DNA from: Paragordius varius | Lineage: Eukaryota > Nematomorpha | DNA length: 64,000 nt | Assembly: GCA_964247055.1 (NCBI GenBank) | Contig: OZ176055.1 | Location: 4,278,001-4,342,000 of the forward strand | Direction: 5' to 3' | Part shown: positions 22,533-35,201 of the stretch, one piece after another | Layout of the letters: each line of letters starts with the position of its first letter | Position numbering within the stretch: position 1 is the first letter of the stretch | The notes under the pieces: generated by a model | Database searches by the model: none | What the model was told of the DNA's origin: nothing | What the model saw: only the letters and a program-made list of their open reading frames with translations | Made by a program: the position numbers and the translations under genes

Positions 22533-25500
22533 ATGCCATTTGTTGGAAAAGATTGGCGATCTCCTGGTATGACCTGGATTAAGGGCGATAAAGGGTGGGA
22601 AGAATATAAATTACACGCTAAATACAGGTTAACTTTAATTATCAATATTAGAAATTCGCGAACAAAGCTAAATAAACATTTTCGACACTCTCTTTCACCA
22701 TTAGGATTTGAACCCAACGTTCAAAACTTTTTCCCCGATCCTATATATCGTTCCCATAATTATTTTGAGGATCCTTATGAATTGGCTTTAAATAGACCTA
22801 AAAGTTTAGCATCTTTATCATCTGAAATAGATGAAAACACTGATCCTAGTCATCATCTAAAAACTACTACTAATAATGAAATATACAAAAATTATATTAT
22901 TGGTAAAACTGTTTTTATATATAAATTACATATTATATCCACTTATTTTTTTGCCTAATATGTAACAAAGAATTCTTTTTTGTGTTTATAAACTGCATAT
23001 GCAATCAGGGATTAAAATAATCCCTAGAATCTAAATAATTTTTTAGCTGGTAATAAACTATATATTTAGAAATAAGGCGTTTTTACAAAATAAATATAAA
23101 GTATATTAAAATAGTATTTTAAACGATGTAAATAATTTTATTTAACAACATTTGATTTGCTTTACATATAATGATCAATTTGAAGGCGTGTTAATTAAAT
23201 TAATATTATATCATCAATTGCGAATTGTGTTATGGTAACATGCCAAAAAGGGATTAAAGTTACAAATTATAAGTTGTCGATTTTAAATTATATAATATTT
23301 TTGTTAAAATACTGTTTCTTACCAAATAAGTTAATGTAATAAGGTTTAGCATATATTTTATCATCTTACATTTTATATTATATTATTCTTAAAAATAATT
23401 ATATCAATTATTTATAAATTAAAACTTCTCAAATCTAAAAGCCCCTTATAATTAAATTTTTATTGTTTAATGATTGAAAAGTTTGGATGTATTGGCCAAT
23501 TATTATAAAATAATAATTTTTTTCCTTGTTTTGGATATTTTAGTTAATTCAACTTAACAAGGAGCTAACCCTTTAGATAGCTCTACGCCATAAGGTCCTT
23601 TAATAATATTGTTTAATTTTTATATCATTTCTAAATTTAGAATCCAGTCCTTCCACCGAGATCTGCTTTAAACCATCTGTTTTTAACGGAACTCTGAGAT
23701 ACAGTTCACCCCGTGGATTCGCTAGTTTAAAGGAAGCACTTATTAAATTAGATTTTATTTCTGCCGTTTCGGATCTAAAGAGATACAGCTTTGTATACAA
23801 AGTATTATTATATATTTTTATAAAATATATTTGAAATGTAAATTAATTTTAAGAAAGTCAGAAGAATGTTTGTTGGTTCCGTGTGCGTTATATACTGATA
23901 AACTATGAAATTACTAGGTCACATATTTTTGTGATATAAAGGTTTCCGTTCTATCTTTTCTCCCTAATGAAATAAACTATTGGTCTTTACTGTAAAAATC
24001 TTAAATTACAATGACAAATATGATTAAAAACAAATAACCATAATTTAATGCCTTTTTTTATAGAACTTATGGTTTTGGGCAGGTATTGAAACCGTTTTGG
24101 TGGAACCGGAATCGTTTGCTTTTTTTCGGAACCGTTTTGAAACCATCTATTTTTTCCAAAAACGGTTTCATTTTTTTTCAACTATTTTAATCGTTTTTAG
24201 TTAGTTTTCCTATGACATATTCAAAATGAAAATAAACTGATTTTTATAATTTTTAAAGAATAGTTGCACTATTATAATATTATAGTTATTATAACGAATT
24301 TATGAAGTGTACTATTTGTGAATTAGTACTTACAGCCAGAAATTTTTGCCAAAATATTAATAGAGCCGGAACCAAATTTTTGGGAAAAATCCCAGAACCG
24401 GAACCATTGTGCTCAGAACCGTTTTTAAAAACGGTTTTTGTATAGAACCGGTTTTAATCCCTGGTTTTGGGTATATGGATGTAAATTGGTCTCACATATA
24501 TAATATATTTCGAACATAAAATTATAATTCTATATGAAAGGATTTAAAAAAATATGGCTGTTTTTTTTAAAAAAATGTTTTTCTGTAAGTTTTTATTAAA
24601 TCATACAACTAAAATTTACAATTGAAATTTAAATTCATTCTGATAATAAATTATGTTTTTTCCGGCTAATTATCACTCATCATTAATGTAAAATATTTCT
24701 TTACGGCATAGTTTAATATTTCAGTATTATTTTAATTTTATACGAAATTTCATTTTTAAAAATATTAAAAAATATAGGTAGTTTTCATATAATAAAAACA
24801 CAATTTACTTTAGGGTGTATATAAATTGTTCAAGGGTGTATTTTAATTGCTCGAGGGTGAATTTTTTAAGGGTTATTTTGGATTGTGAATTTGATTTGTT
24901 CGTTTGTGATTATGAATTCCCAAGGGTAAATTGTGTTTAAATATAAATTTAAGGTGTAAATGGTATATTTTTAACAACAGGTGATCAGCTTGCTTGCCCG
25001 TGAACGCTTATCATGCCTGAGTGGAAATGGTCAAAGAGCTGTTTTCGCCCTTGCAGATCGTATTATACGGCATAATTGTGAACAAAATTCGAATTCCTCT
25101 CATGTTCGAACCCTAATTAATGATTTTGGTCGTGCCATTTATCATGAATGTACGTATGGGAGGGGCATTGGGTCCCCACAACTTTGGAAAAATCATCAAA
25201 AACTGCTGACTGATTGGATTAAATTGGCAAAACGAAATAATATTGATCTTTTGAACCTCTTCTCCGCTACTGACGACCTGGAGAATTGGGAAAAGAATAA
25301 AAGCATAAATAATGGGGAAATTGTTATAATTGACGCTTATAAAAGTCTTTTGCATCCAGCTCATAAAAACGAAAATACTGGTAAGTTTATTAATGAGGTT
25401 TGTTTTTTTGACCAGTGTGAATAACCGGTCGGACCGCTTATGAAGACATTCATATATAATATTACCGTCAATTTTTACTTTTAACCATATATACTAAAAA

Positions 25501-28500
25501 ATTTATCAATTAGGCTATTGTTGTTTATCTATATAACCAATATCATTAAAAAAATTATATAACATAAAGACAATTTTTATTTGAGTTTGGTACCATTGAA
25601 ATAAGGCGATAAATATGTGTTCCTGAAAGAGTTTTGGTTTGTTATTTTAAATTATATAAACATCACCGACACGGTAATGAATGCAATATCCGGTCAAACC
25701 CACACTAAATATACAGGTTCTCATATTTTTAGGATTATTATTGCTATAATTTGAATGACTTCCTTTGTTTTTGTAGAAAACATGTCTGTACAAACTCTCA
25801 CCAAAACATATACTTCAACTGGCAACCAAGAAATTAAAGAATGCCCGAAATTGCCAGCTAGAACAGAAGTACCCGTTTTACAAAACTTACCATTTGAGTG
25901 TTTACTCAAAATAGTTACTTGTTTATCAGACCACACTGATTTACTTTCTTTAATGCAATGTTCTCCTGTTAAAAATAATGAGCCGAAAACAGAAAGGAAT
26001 GCGAATAGTGTTTGTAGAAGAGAATCATCATTAAACATTCTTCAAATCGTTTACGGTCAAAATTCGATTCAAGAAAAATCTAATGATTGCAATCAAAGCG
26101 CTGGTAAAAACATGTGGTTTTATTTCGGAATTTTTATAAAATATTTTTTATACATGTAACTTTTTAATTCTGCATCAAAATAGGACGCTGTGTTTACCTT
26201 TTAATTCTATTATAGATGATATATTTATGGGTTAATGAATTTTAAATTCGTTTAAACTCATTTAAATAATGCCCGCTCCTTATTAGTATTTTTAAATAAA
26301 CAGCTCTATTAAATTAATTAGCTTATGATAATCAAGCACTAATTTTTCATTACATTCTTGTTTTCAAGATATACCCGTTAAAAAGTTACGTTCATGGCTA
26401 TTTTTAACTAATACTTGCTTGATACTTGAATGCTTTTTATTTTAATTGAAGATTGCTACAAAGCATCTTATTCCATAGATCCTTGTCTAGGCATTTGGTG
26501 ATGTCGATATTAAATATATTTGTCAAATTTTATATTTTTGTTCCTGTGTCGTACCTCTTTTGCGGTTGTTTCCAGAACGTTGTTTAATGGTATAGACAAA
26601 AATGATACAATAGAAAATTATACAAAAAAGCGGATTTAAATATTTGGGAGATATTGAACGCCCACTCTACATCATCAATCATATACAACCATTGGAAAAC
26701 AACCGCAAAGGACGTCCGACACATTACTAAAACGACTATATAAATATGACATTAATATATTAAACCTCGATATCACCAAATGTCTAGACGAGAATCTATG
26801 GAATATGCTTACACAACACTGGACAACAAATTTTTCTGCCATTCGAGTTTTTTGAATTTTCTGATATTTAGTATCATTTTAACAGAAAATCTGAAATAAA
26901 AATTATAACTCTTTGGAAGAATTTTGTATAATTTGATTTTTTTGATTATGCGCCCTCTTTATCAAAATTTTACTAAAAATATTTTTCTTTCAAAATATAC
27001 AAGTAATGCCCATTTGTAATATATCATTCGAAAGAGTAACAAAAACTCTATAAAATGCATACTAATATGTATTACATTGATAGTTAATATTGGACACAAA
27101 GAGCGACAAACGCGCGAAGCGAGAGCATTTTTTTTGAATTATTATATTTTTAAAACTAATGGATGAAAATAGCTCAAACTTTGTTTAGATGGTGATGAAT
27201 GTCCAAAAAAGATAACACAAGAAAGTTTTTTTGATTAAAACATTTTTTTATTGCTTTTATGTCACTCAAAACAGCCATTTTTAGGTTTTTTTGTTTTTTA
27301 AAAACTACCATCATATCAATATTAATTTATTTTCTTTATAATGCTGATAATCTCGAAATTTTAAAGATAAAAACAAAGTTTAAGGTATTTTTGCTCTTTT
27401 ATAGCCATTATGGAATAAATTTACAGTTATAACTATGCATTTTAGCATCCACTAGGTAAAAAATTTATGATAATAATAATTTTTATTAAAAAAGCAAGCC
27501 AAAAGCTTTTTCAAACATTTTTTTTAAATTAAATACTAATATAACCCTAATATATTAAAATAATTTATATGAATTTCAAATTAGTTTGTCTGTGAAAATT
27601 CTTGACTTATTTAAGGATTGAAAATTTCGACCATTTAAATCCAAATAACTTTTACATCCGATTGATTTAAATGACTTACTACCATTTAAAAGATGCAGTT
27701 TTTTGCGCTCTTTCGAATGATATAAAATACTTGGCTTCATATCTAAAACTTTTAATTTTCGAAATTTCGAGTTTAATGTTAAATCGGGGCCAAAAATTAT
27801 CGATAAACTCTAATATAAAAAAATTCTTCCATGCTAAACAAATTTTCTTTACAGATATACCAATTATGTACTTTAATGAAATAAATTTTATTACAAGAAT
27901 GGCAGTTAAAAAAAGTTAAAATTTGTTGTCTAGTGCAATTAATCATATACTATAAGTAAATATCCTGTTTGTTCGTTTAGAATTTTTAGGGTATAATTAA
28001 TCATTATATTAATAAACGAATTTTAATTAAATTTTTAACAAATTTCCCATATTTCTCCAATTGTGCTTACTCCTTTTTATAAAATATTCGATTGAAAAAG
28101 TATCAAATTTTAGATAATAATAACGTTCTTCCACCTTCTAATGACATCATTGCTACTTCTCTGTCTTTGTGTGCCGGGCAAAGTATGGTTTGGGAACGCT
28201 TGTGTAAATATCATTTTACTCCAATGCAAATTGAAATGAGACTTAAAAAGCAACGAGAACAATCACAAAAACATTTCGAAAAACAAAAAATTGAGAACAT
28301 AAACTCCAGACAATTAAACCGACCAGAGATTATACAATGTATACAGGGTGATGTTACCCAAATATCACCGATAGATTGGCAAAAATTATTTTTTTCTCTA
28401 AAAAGGTTAATGACTATTAAATATTACAGCTTTTTATAATTATATATAATATTAATTAATTAAAATGGCAATGTCAATAAAATTATTGTCTAAACGATTG

Positions 28501-28730
28501 CGCTATATATACAATGTAATTTAATTATTATTTGTTTTAGATACTATGGTGTTAAAGAAAATTACGCCGATATGCTTTACTTTTGTTTGGAATGCAAATG
28601 CATATATTGGAAATGTATTGGACATTCGTGTTTAGTTCCAAGTAAAATAAACTCCGAAAATATCAATAAAAATAATGATAAGTTTGTAAAAATATATCCA
28701 CATGAGTTCATTGAAATTATATTGTATTAA
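22533..28730 (+). CDS. FBXO25: F-box protein, FBXO25/FBXO32 (atrogin) type, seven exons
   Basis: Substrate receptor of an SCF (SKP1-CUL1-F-box) ubiquitin ligase. Exons: 22533-22627, 22652-22902, 23641-23801, 24981-25380, 25777-26103, 28114-28405, 28541-28730; 571 residues, against about 355 in FBXO32. The start MPFVGKDWRSPG.TWIK matches MPFLGQDWRSPGQNWVK of FBXO32. Exon 3 gives GFASLKEALIKLDFISAVSD, like GYCTLGEAFNRLDFSTAI. Exon 4 starts VISLLARERLSCLSG, like ELIAKSQLTSLSG. Exon 5 holds the F-box (LPFECLLKIVTCLSDHTDLL). Exon 6 has VWERLCKYHF, like LWKKLCQYHF. Exon 7 has ADMLYFCLECKCIYWK.IGHSC and ends PHEFIEIILY, like the zinc-binding tail QLCKHCHILSWKG.DHPC...PQDFINLFKF. Intron 1 is 24 nt. 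The extra length is low-complexity linker. Introns 3 and 5 carry transposons. FBXO25 and FBXO32 cannot be separated. Confidence 0.93.
24080..24463. mobile_element. hAT MITE with perfect 8-bp duplication, in F-box gene intron 3
   Basis: Flanked by identical GTTTTGGG at 24072-24079 and 24464-24471. Ends are CAGGTATTGAAACCG and CGGTTTTAATCCCTG. The interior is rich in GGAACCG words and fold-back. An 8-bp duplication with CAGG...CCTG ends identifies the hAT superfamily. A related shorter copy is at 56008-56162. Confidence 0.82.
26455..26820. mobile_element. Two LINE 3'-end fragments in head-to-head inversion
   Basis: The + copy (about 26685-26820) contains GGAAAACAACCGCAAAGGAC, which reads NNRKGRP, the basic stretch near the C-terminus of the LINE family, followed by CACCAAATGTCTAGACGAG. 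The - copy (about 26455-26585) has the same words inverted. Both lie in intron 5 of the F-box gene. The inverted pairing could come from two insertions or from an inversion during insertion. Confidence 0.55.
26817..27935. mobile_element. CACTA-like TIR element in F-box gene intron 5
   Basis: Left end CACTGGACAACAAATTTTT with CTGCCATTC, right end the inverted form ending GTTGTCTAGTG. Flanking CAA on both sides would be a 3-bp duplication. CACTR ends with a 3-bp duplication fit EnSpm/CACTA. There is no clear transposase frame; the open stretch 27671-27919 covers the right arm. An internal GCGCGAAGCGAGAGC stretch stands out as GC-rich. Confidence 0.55.
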
Positions 28731-30355
28731 TTAAAGAACATTGTAATTTTATAGCATTCCTCATCAGCAATACTATTTTGCTATAATTTAAGGGACTAAT
28801 TTAAAATATGTATTTTATTTATATTATTCCAATCAATTCAAATGTTTTGTGATTTTATTCATATTCCAATTATAGAAACAAATTTTTACGTTTAATATAT
28901 ATTTTATACCTATAAATTAGTAATTTAATTCAACCTTAAAATGGTTTAAATAAATTTAAAATGTGAAAAATCCAGAAAATATTTAAATCCAAAATGTTAT
29001 ATATGGTCAAAACACTTTCGCAGTATTTCATTTAGATTTATGCAGGATTGTACAAAGGAAAGTGTGACCGGTTAAGAATGCAATCGTTATGATGATATGT
29101 TAGTACAAGATTTAAAAATGAAATAATGGTTAAGTTTAATCTAAATAATTTTTTTATCCAATGAGATTTTATTAACACCGAAAAATTTGGTTTAATTGGT
29201 TTTTAAGTTGCAAATAATATGTTTGTATTTTATAATCTTTGACTGGGCTATGAATGATTGCATTAGCTAGCTTTATAATTTTTGGCACGATAATCCTAAT
29301 CGCGATCATTAAATTAATTCCTTTTTATCCAAACTAAATTATTAATATAATTTGCAAGAAATTACGGAAAAATGCAATGAAATATATATAACTCAAAAAT
29401 ACTCAATAAAACTCGCAGCGGTTTTTTCATTTATTAAACACCAAAGAAAATTATAATTAAATGTTTACACCATTCATTAAGGATTGATGCTATCCCATAA
29501 CCATTTATATTTATAAAAATAACCTATAAAATGTCAATAAATATTGGTATTTGCAATTGTGGAATCACATATGATGGTTTTATACAATATATACATGTTA
29601 AAGGACCAAACGGTCATGGGTAATTATTTGAATAGAAAACTGTAGGGATAATTTCCATATTTGTAACGGAAAATTGATAACAATTGGCTATAGAAAAGAG
29701 TAAGGAGTAGTAATCCAATCACCAACACGCCTAAAAATAAATAATTGGTATGGAAAATATAAATAATCACACCATGTTATAATATTAAAAGAGATATTCA
29801 ATTATTTCTTTATAATGTTTTTTAATTTTATAAATATGACGGTCTGGAAACAACTCCAAAGGACGGCCGAAACGTTCCTGGAACGACGATATAAAATATT
29901 ATACCTAGGCATTAACAAACGGATCTATAAAAAAAATTTAGTGGAAACCTTCAAAAATGATGATAAAAAATTTTCAAGCATCAAGTTAAACTATCCGAGT
30001 AAAAGATAAAGCTCACATTTTTGTAAAATTTAAAAATATAAAAACCTCAAATAAGTTAATATTGTCAACGAGAACGAATATTTTATGTTAAAATATTAAT
30101 TTGAATTCTCGTAAAATTTATTAAATTAAACTATATCCATCGGAGTATCTTTTTCAATGGATTAACTAAAACAAAAGAAAATAATAATAAGATATAAAAC
30201 AAAATTTAAAAAAATACCCATGTATCGAAGATTTTGGATATAGTTTAATTTAAAAAATTTTACGAGAATTTAAATATATAAAAACTTCAAAAAAGTTATT
30301 TTACTTGTATCAACAATATTCCAATTTTTAGCTATTTAAGCAAGCAAACTTAAAA
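28731..30355. other. Intergenic DNA between two convergent genes
   Basis: The F-box gene (+) and OST gene (-) converge here. The only recognisable feature is a LINE tail at about 29828-30009. A pair of A/T-rich inverted segments (about 30050-30130 and 30230-30300, sharing ATATAGTTTAATTTA) may be a worn fold-back element. Confidence 0.45.
29828..30009 (+). mobile_element. LINE C-terminal fragment
   Basis: GGAAACAACTCCAAAGGACG onward reads GNNSKGRPKRSWNDDIKYY, the conserved basic motif (KGRP..RW.DDI) found after the reverse transcriptase domain in many LINEs. Another frame stays open across the region by chance. Same family as the fragments at 26685-26820 and 59230-59400. Confidence 0.6.
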
Positions 30356-32206
30356 CTACCTACCCTTTTTAACGTATGCATTGGCAAAAAAACTATTTAT
30401 AGTTTTGAGCGCGTTTGATGTTGAGCTAATAGTAGAGTTAGGGTGTTTATGATGACCACTTTTGTGAGATCCATTTTCCCCTTTTTTAGATGTGGAATCT
30501 GCACTGGGGTTTTCTTTCTCCACAAAAACTGATCTGTCAGGTCTAACAGCCACTTTTAGTAAGATAATGCCCAATGTTATAGCAACATGTAAAGCTATAA
30601 TAATGTAACTTTCAGCAACAAATTGTGAACTACCACCGGGCGCAATGTACATCTAGCGTTATTGCAGTAAAAGTTTAAATTATACGAAAAGAACGTAAAA
30701 ATATAAAGACATATATTTTTAAAAAAAGACCGCTGGCCTTTTAAAAACTTGTTTTTTAAATACAAAACATTGTTTTAAATTGCAAGGTGTAAAATAATGT
30801 ATATTCACAATTAATTCTGAAATAATATTTTATAGAAAGTAAGGTTTCAAAAAGTGTTATTTTGGCTAAAAAATATGTTATTTTCTTTCTTTCAATTACC
30901 ATAATATATACGTTAAAAAAGATTCCCATATAATAAAATGTGAAGATTGTAAAATTCTCCTGTTTTCAGGAGCCAATAAATTAAGTACGTGATTTAAACT
31001 TTATCATTCCCAAAGTATTTTCATAAATTTTAACTATTAAAACGGTCCAAAAACAAATAAGTAAATGCCTTACGCGTGAAAACATTATTAAATGTTTATA
31101 ATGCTAAAGATCTGAGTTATACAATATCATAAAAAACTCCCTAAAAAGTTTGAAATTAAGATCGTATTCCTTTTTTACATATGTCAAATTTTGATTAATA
31201 AAAATCGAATTTGCTTACAGGTTTCTTAGTTTGATGATTCATATGCATAAAAGGTGGTTTTCGTATCCTAATCCACATATGGCCGCTCAACATTATGTAT
31301 ACAAATGCCTAACAAATACATATAATTATTAAAGTAATCATACCAAACCATTTTTTAGACAAATAACACTAAAATTTGATAATCTTTATTAAAAAATTTT
31401 TTTTCAAACAAATTACCAAAGCCAAAAGCGCAAACATGTATCTTGAGAAAAGATATTTCAAGTTTTTGCGTTGCCAAATTGCAAAAAGTAGCAATGTAAC
31501 AAAAGCTCCCAACACTTTGCTGATAAGTTTGTAATTTAATGGTCGAGATACTTTAATCTGTTTTATGTGACAAAATTAAATCCAATGTTCAATATTGTTT
31601 AAAAATTTTTTTATATATTTTATCAAACCACAAATATCTGTGATGTGAAATCAGATTTAAAGGACGACTAAAAATAACTTTCAATTATTTATCAAAAAGT
31701 TCTAAATTATACAAAAAACTGAAATTCTACGATTTTTGGGCGGAAACTTAATTTATTGTTTCATCGCAGAGTCAATCCTTTTGTTGTAGGCAAACTTTTT
31801 ATGAGATTTTATATATAAAATCGCACAAAAACCGTTTTAACACCCTTTTTATTTATATTTTACGCAATTAAATTTGAATTGTTTAATTTAATACACATTT
31901 TATACAATAGATTTAAACATTCCGCATTATTTTAAAATAATTTTAGAGAAAATTTTGGAATTTTTTAAAGAACATTTATGGAAAAAATTCAAGGCTATTT
32001 AACGGTAATTTTTCTTATATTATAAAGAAATCATTTTTGTGGGTTCAACCCGGATAAGTAAACAAAATATCATTTAAAATCATTTTTTTTAATATATTTT
32101 AGTGCGGCCCCGTGCCTTTCTGCATAAAAAGAAGTTTGAATATATTCATGATAGAATAATATCGATGCATATGCTTAATATTATAAAAAAGTTTAATGTA
32201 TGTATG

Positions 32207-32254
<48 letters not shown>

Positions 32255-33417
32255 AATTAACAAAAAAGGTTTTAATCTGCAAAAAAATCAAATCCACAGG
32301 TCCTTTTGTGTTATCAAGCATTTATTCATATAAGTATTATTTATATATTATTACAAAAGACATTAATATAACCACAGGCACAAAATATTATATGGCAGAA
32401 ACAGTGGATTAATATAGTTTTACCATTTGAATTCATTTATAAATTAAATAGCTTTATGATATAGAAGAATGAGTTTTAAAAATTACTAATATATACATTC
32501 TTTCAATCAAACTTAACATTTTACCAATCAAACATAATATTTCGAAACAAACTTACTTTGACAAACAAAATCATCACTTTTTCAAAAAAATCAACATTAT
32601 TTTATTTATTTGCGCCATTAAAAATATTTTTAAGCCTTTTAAAAGTTTAATATGGATAAAAATGTCTATAGATATTTTTTAGTTTTCCTTATTTTTAGAA
32701 TTTAATGTTATCAAGCCAAGATTGAGTGGATTTTTTATTTATCTTTTAAATCTTATAAATTTTTGATAATAAATTAGTTAATTAATAAGTATATATTTAA
32801 AGGCAATATATATATTATCCATAGAAGTAATGACCAATAATAATTAATAATTCGATTAAAATTATACTTGCGTTTGAGATTCAAAGCTCATCCATGACGC
32901 TATGGCTTCGGCCTCAAAACATCTTAAAATATAAATTAGGATATACTTTTCTACGGGTATTTCATTTTCACTTTTTTTTGGACCAAAGTGCAACAATTTT
33001 GGTACTGATTGAAAATTAAGCTAAATTTAAATAAATACTACCAAATGAAAAATTTCGGGATTTTTTTTGTAATTAGCAAGCATAATATAAACTTTGCCAT
33101 CTTTAAAAGCTGAAGAAGTTTTAAAACTGTTGGCCACAATCGAATACTCATTATATATTTTCCTTTGTTCATAAAAATTAATTTACTCGCAGATTACACA
33201 TTCTTGAGATTTTAGTATAGTAAATAACACAAAAACACTATAATCTTTTTCTGGGTTTAAAACGTATTTTTTGAATTCGTCCTCATTGGGTTCAAAAATA
33301 GCCACTTTACCTGGGTATTTATCCAAAAGCCTAGGCGATGACTAAATTTAAAAAATAATTTACCTGTTGGCTAAAATTAATAAGGAAAATACAAATGCAC
33401 AGAAGATGGTTTATCAT
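30356..33417 (-). CDS. TUSC3: Oligosaccharyltransferase subunit OST3/OST6 (MAGT1/TUSC3 type), eight exons
   Basis: ER oxidoreductase subunit of the N-glycosylation complex. Exons in order: 33364-33417, 33187-33341, 33042-33162, 32947-33020, 32868-32922, 31417-31557, 31219-31308, 30356-30652; 328 residues. Exon 1 is a signal peptide (MINHLLCICIFLINFS). A thioredoxin-like domain follows with the redox motif C-V-I-C (KSQECVICE), then YSIVANSFKTSSAF (human EYQILANSWRYSSAF), SVPKLLHFGPK, IKVSRPLNY (human IRVFRPPNY), a membrane helix, YIMLSGHMWIRIRKPPFMH (human AMTSGQMWNHIRGPPYAH) and APGGSSQFVAESYIII (human SSQAQFVAESHII). Introns 1-4 are 22, 24, 21 and 24 nt; the rest are longer. The expected last helix and GYPYSF tail are not seen: after helix 3 comes a Ser/His/Lys-rich tail. 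A further 3' exon may have been missed. MAGT1 and TUSC3 cannot be separated. Confidence 0.92.
32208..32252. repeat. (TA)n microsatellite in OST gene intron 5
   Basis: TA dinucleotide tract interrupted once by CATA. It produces a spurious open frame of alternating Tyr/Ile. Confidence 0.85.
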
Positions 33418-33666
33418 CTGAAACGTGTATAAAAACTGAAAATTGTTATCTGCGTGTATAATTGAATATATTTAGTAATAACCGTTGTTAAATCCGTAAG
33501 GTAATAAACAAAATTAAATAAATAATTGAAAGTTATATTTATTAACAGAAATTATAAATGATATGTGAAACCCTTCGTCAATAGCAATAGCAGACTAGTT
33601 TCGTGTTTGTTAGCACCAATCAGCACGACACAACTATTTGACCTGGGGTTCTTACATATCGATTTC

Positions 33667-33668
<2 letters not shown>

Positions 33669-33718
<50 letters not shown>
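33669..33718. repeat. (TA)n microsatellite upstream of the OST gene
   Basis: About 50 bp of pure TA repeat, some 250 bp upstream of the OST gene start codon. Confidence 0.9.
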
Positions 33719-33720
<2 letters not shown>

Positions 33721-34173
33721 AACTTTGCAAATTTGGCATAAATGCAGTCGCTGAATATAGAAAAATCATTATATTTTTATTTTGGGTGTAAATTGCAAAT
33801 ATTAGGCGCTTTTTTGACACAAAGATTATTATATGCAAAAAAGGTTTCAATTAAACCGATTAAAATATTTATTAAGGGTACATTAAATAATTTGCGAAGA
33901 TGAAAAATTTCTTATAGCTAAATTTTTTTACGCTCAGAGCAGGTGCCACAAAATTTTTATTGGTTATCTTATTTTAAAAATATTAAGACATAATTAAAAT
34001 TGGGCAAAAACTGAAAATTTGAAAATTGTTATAAAACCATTCATATTAACGATTCACTATATTTTATTTTTCTGTACATGATGACATTTTGGAGAAAAAT
34101 AACTAAATATTTTCCGAAAAAATATATATTTAGCGTTTTAGATTTGGCAATTTAAAAAACAATATATATTTAA

Positions 34174-34465
34174 CACTTCGATTCGAATCGCGTATTTAAA
34201 TACTCCAAGATTATATTTAATTTGATATAAAAATCTACTAGAAGGCACCGAGTGGTTAATAATCAGGATTTTTCACTTGACTTGCAAGTTTCTCAAGTCA
34301 TGCTTTGTCATGTGATAAAAAAAATTGAACATTAAACGACTTAAGTCAATAAAGAAAACTTGATTCGGAGGTGACAAAAAATCATATGATTAGACAATTT
34401 AAGATTTTGCATGCGTGGTGTAGGGCACACTTGACTGATTTAAAAATGTGGAAAAATTATTTTGA
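34174..34465. mobile_element. TTAA MITE end fragment followed by a CTTGACTTGC repeat copy
   Basis: TTAA (34170-34173) is followed by CACTTCGATTCGAATCG, the left end of the TTAA MITE family, which stops after about 60 bp. From about 34275 the sequence turns into the CTTGACTTGC repeat family (TTGACTTGCAAGTTTCTC ... GTGTAGGGCACACTTGAC), also seen at 18395-18575. The second repeat probably inserted into, or recombined with, the MITE. Confidence 0.5.
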
Positions 34466-34839
34466 AAACTATTTTATAATTTAGGTTTTATATGTAAATA
34501 GCTTTATTGCTATTTTGGCTAATCAACCTATTCAAATTAAGTGGATGAAGAATATTAATTTTTAGAAAAACTCTGCTAATATTTATGAACAACCAGAAGG
34601 GACAAATCTGAGAAAGGGGTCGGGGCATGGGGTGTGGGGGTACAACCAAAAATTTTTTATACAAATAATTTATTGAATATTTATTTATTTTTAACACAAA
34701 TACATTATAAATATAAAAAATATTTTATTCTTTGGTATAATTTTTATTTGAGTGAATGCGTTTTAGCAGATTGTCATCATTTTTTAAAATATAGTGGAAG
34801 TCTTCACAAGATCAAATTATTTTGACTGATTAAATGGAT

Positions 34840-34989
34840 TAAAGTATCAAGGTGTATCAAGAAAAGGGTGTAGCAGACCCACGTCGCCACTGTCCACAAA
34901 AGACGTCCCTTGCTGCCCTTCCATACACCAGTCAATGGTGGTTCAGTGACAGCCGTCTAGTTGCGTCGGGGATCGGGTTGACTTCTAGG
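34840..34989. other. Small GC-richer island of unknown origin
   Basis: About half G/C in a background of roughly three-quarters A/T, with sharp edges. The right edge meets the tandem duplication at 34990. The + strand is open from 34852, but the protein shows no known motif. It may be a mobile-element or foreign fragment; no family is recognised. Confidence 0.35.
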
Positions 34990-35201
34990 GATATAATGAT
35001 TAGTTTATATAAAGATATGTATGAAATAAAATGAAGATATATTTGGCATTTACAGGTAAAATAAATCCAATCGACTATATCCTATATATTTATACGATAT
35101 AATGATTAGTTTATATAAAGATATGTATGAAATAAAATGAAGATATATTTGGCATTTACAGGTAAAATAAATCCAATCGACTATATCCTATATATTTATA
35201 C
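34990..35201. repeat. Perfect tandem duplication of 106 bp
   Basis: 34990-35095 and 35096-35201 read identically, base for base, from GATATAATGATTAG to TATATTTATAC. No difference was seen, so the duplication is recent or an assembly artefact. The unit contains no gene. Confidence 0.9.

Noticed and set aside
22505-22717. Minus-strand open frame
   Set aside because: Antisense to exons 1 and 2 of the F-box gene, whose protein match is clear.
27671-27919. Plus-strand open frame of 82 codons
   Set aside because: Covers the right arm of the CACTA-like element and reads as low-complexity sequence.
32200-32412. Open frame with alternating Tyr and Ile
   Set aside because: Produced by a (TA)n microsatellite inside an intron of the OST gene. 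The same applies to 33620-33850.
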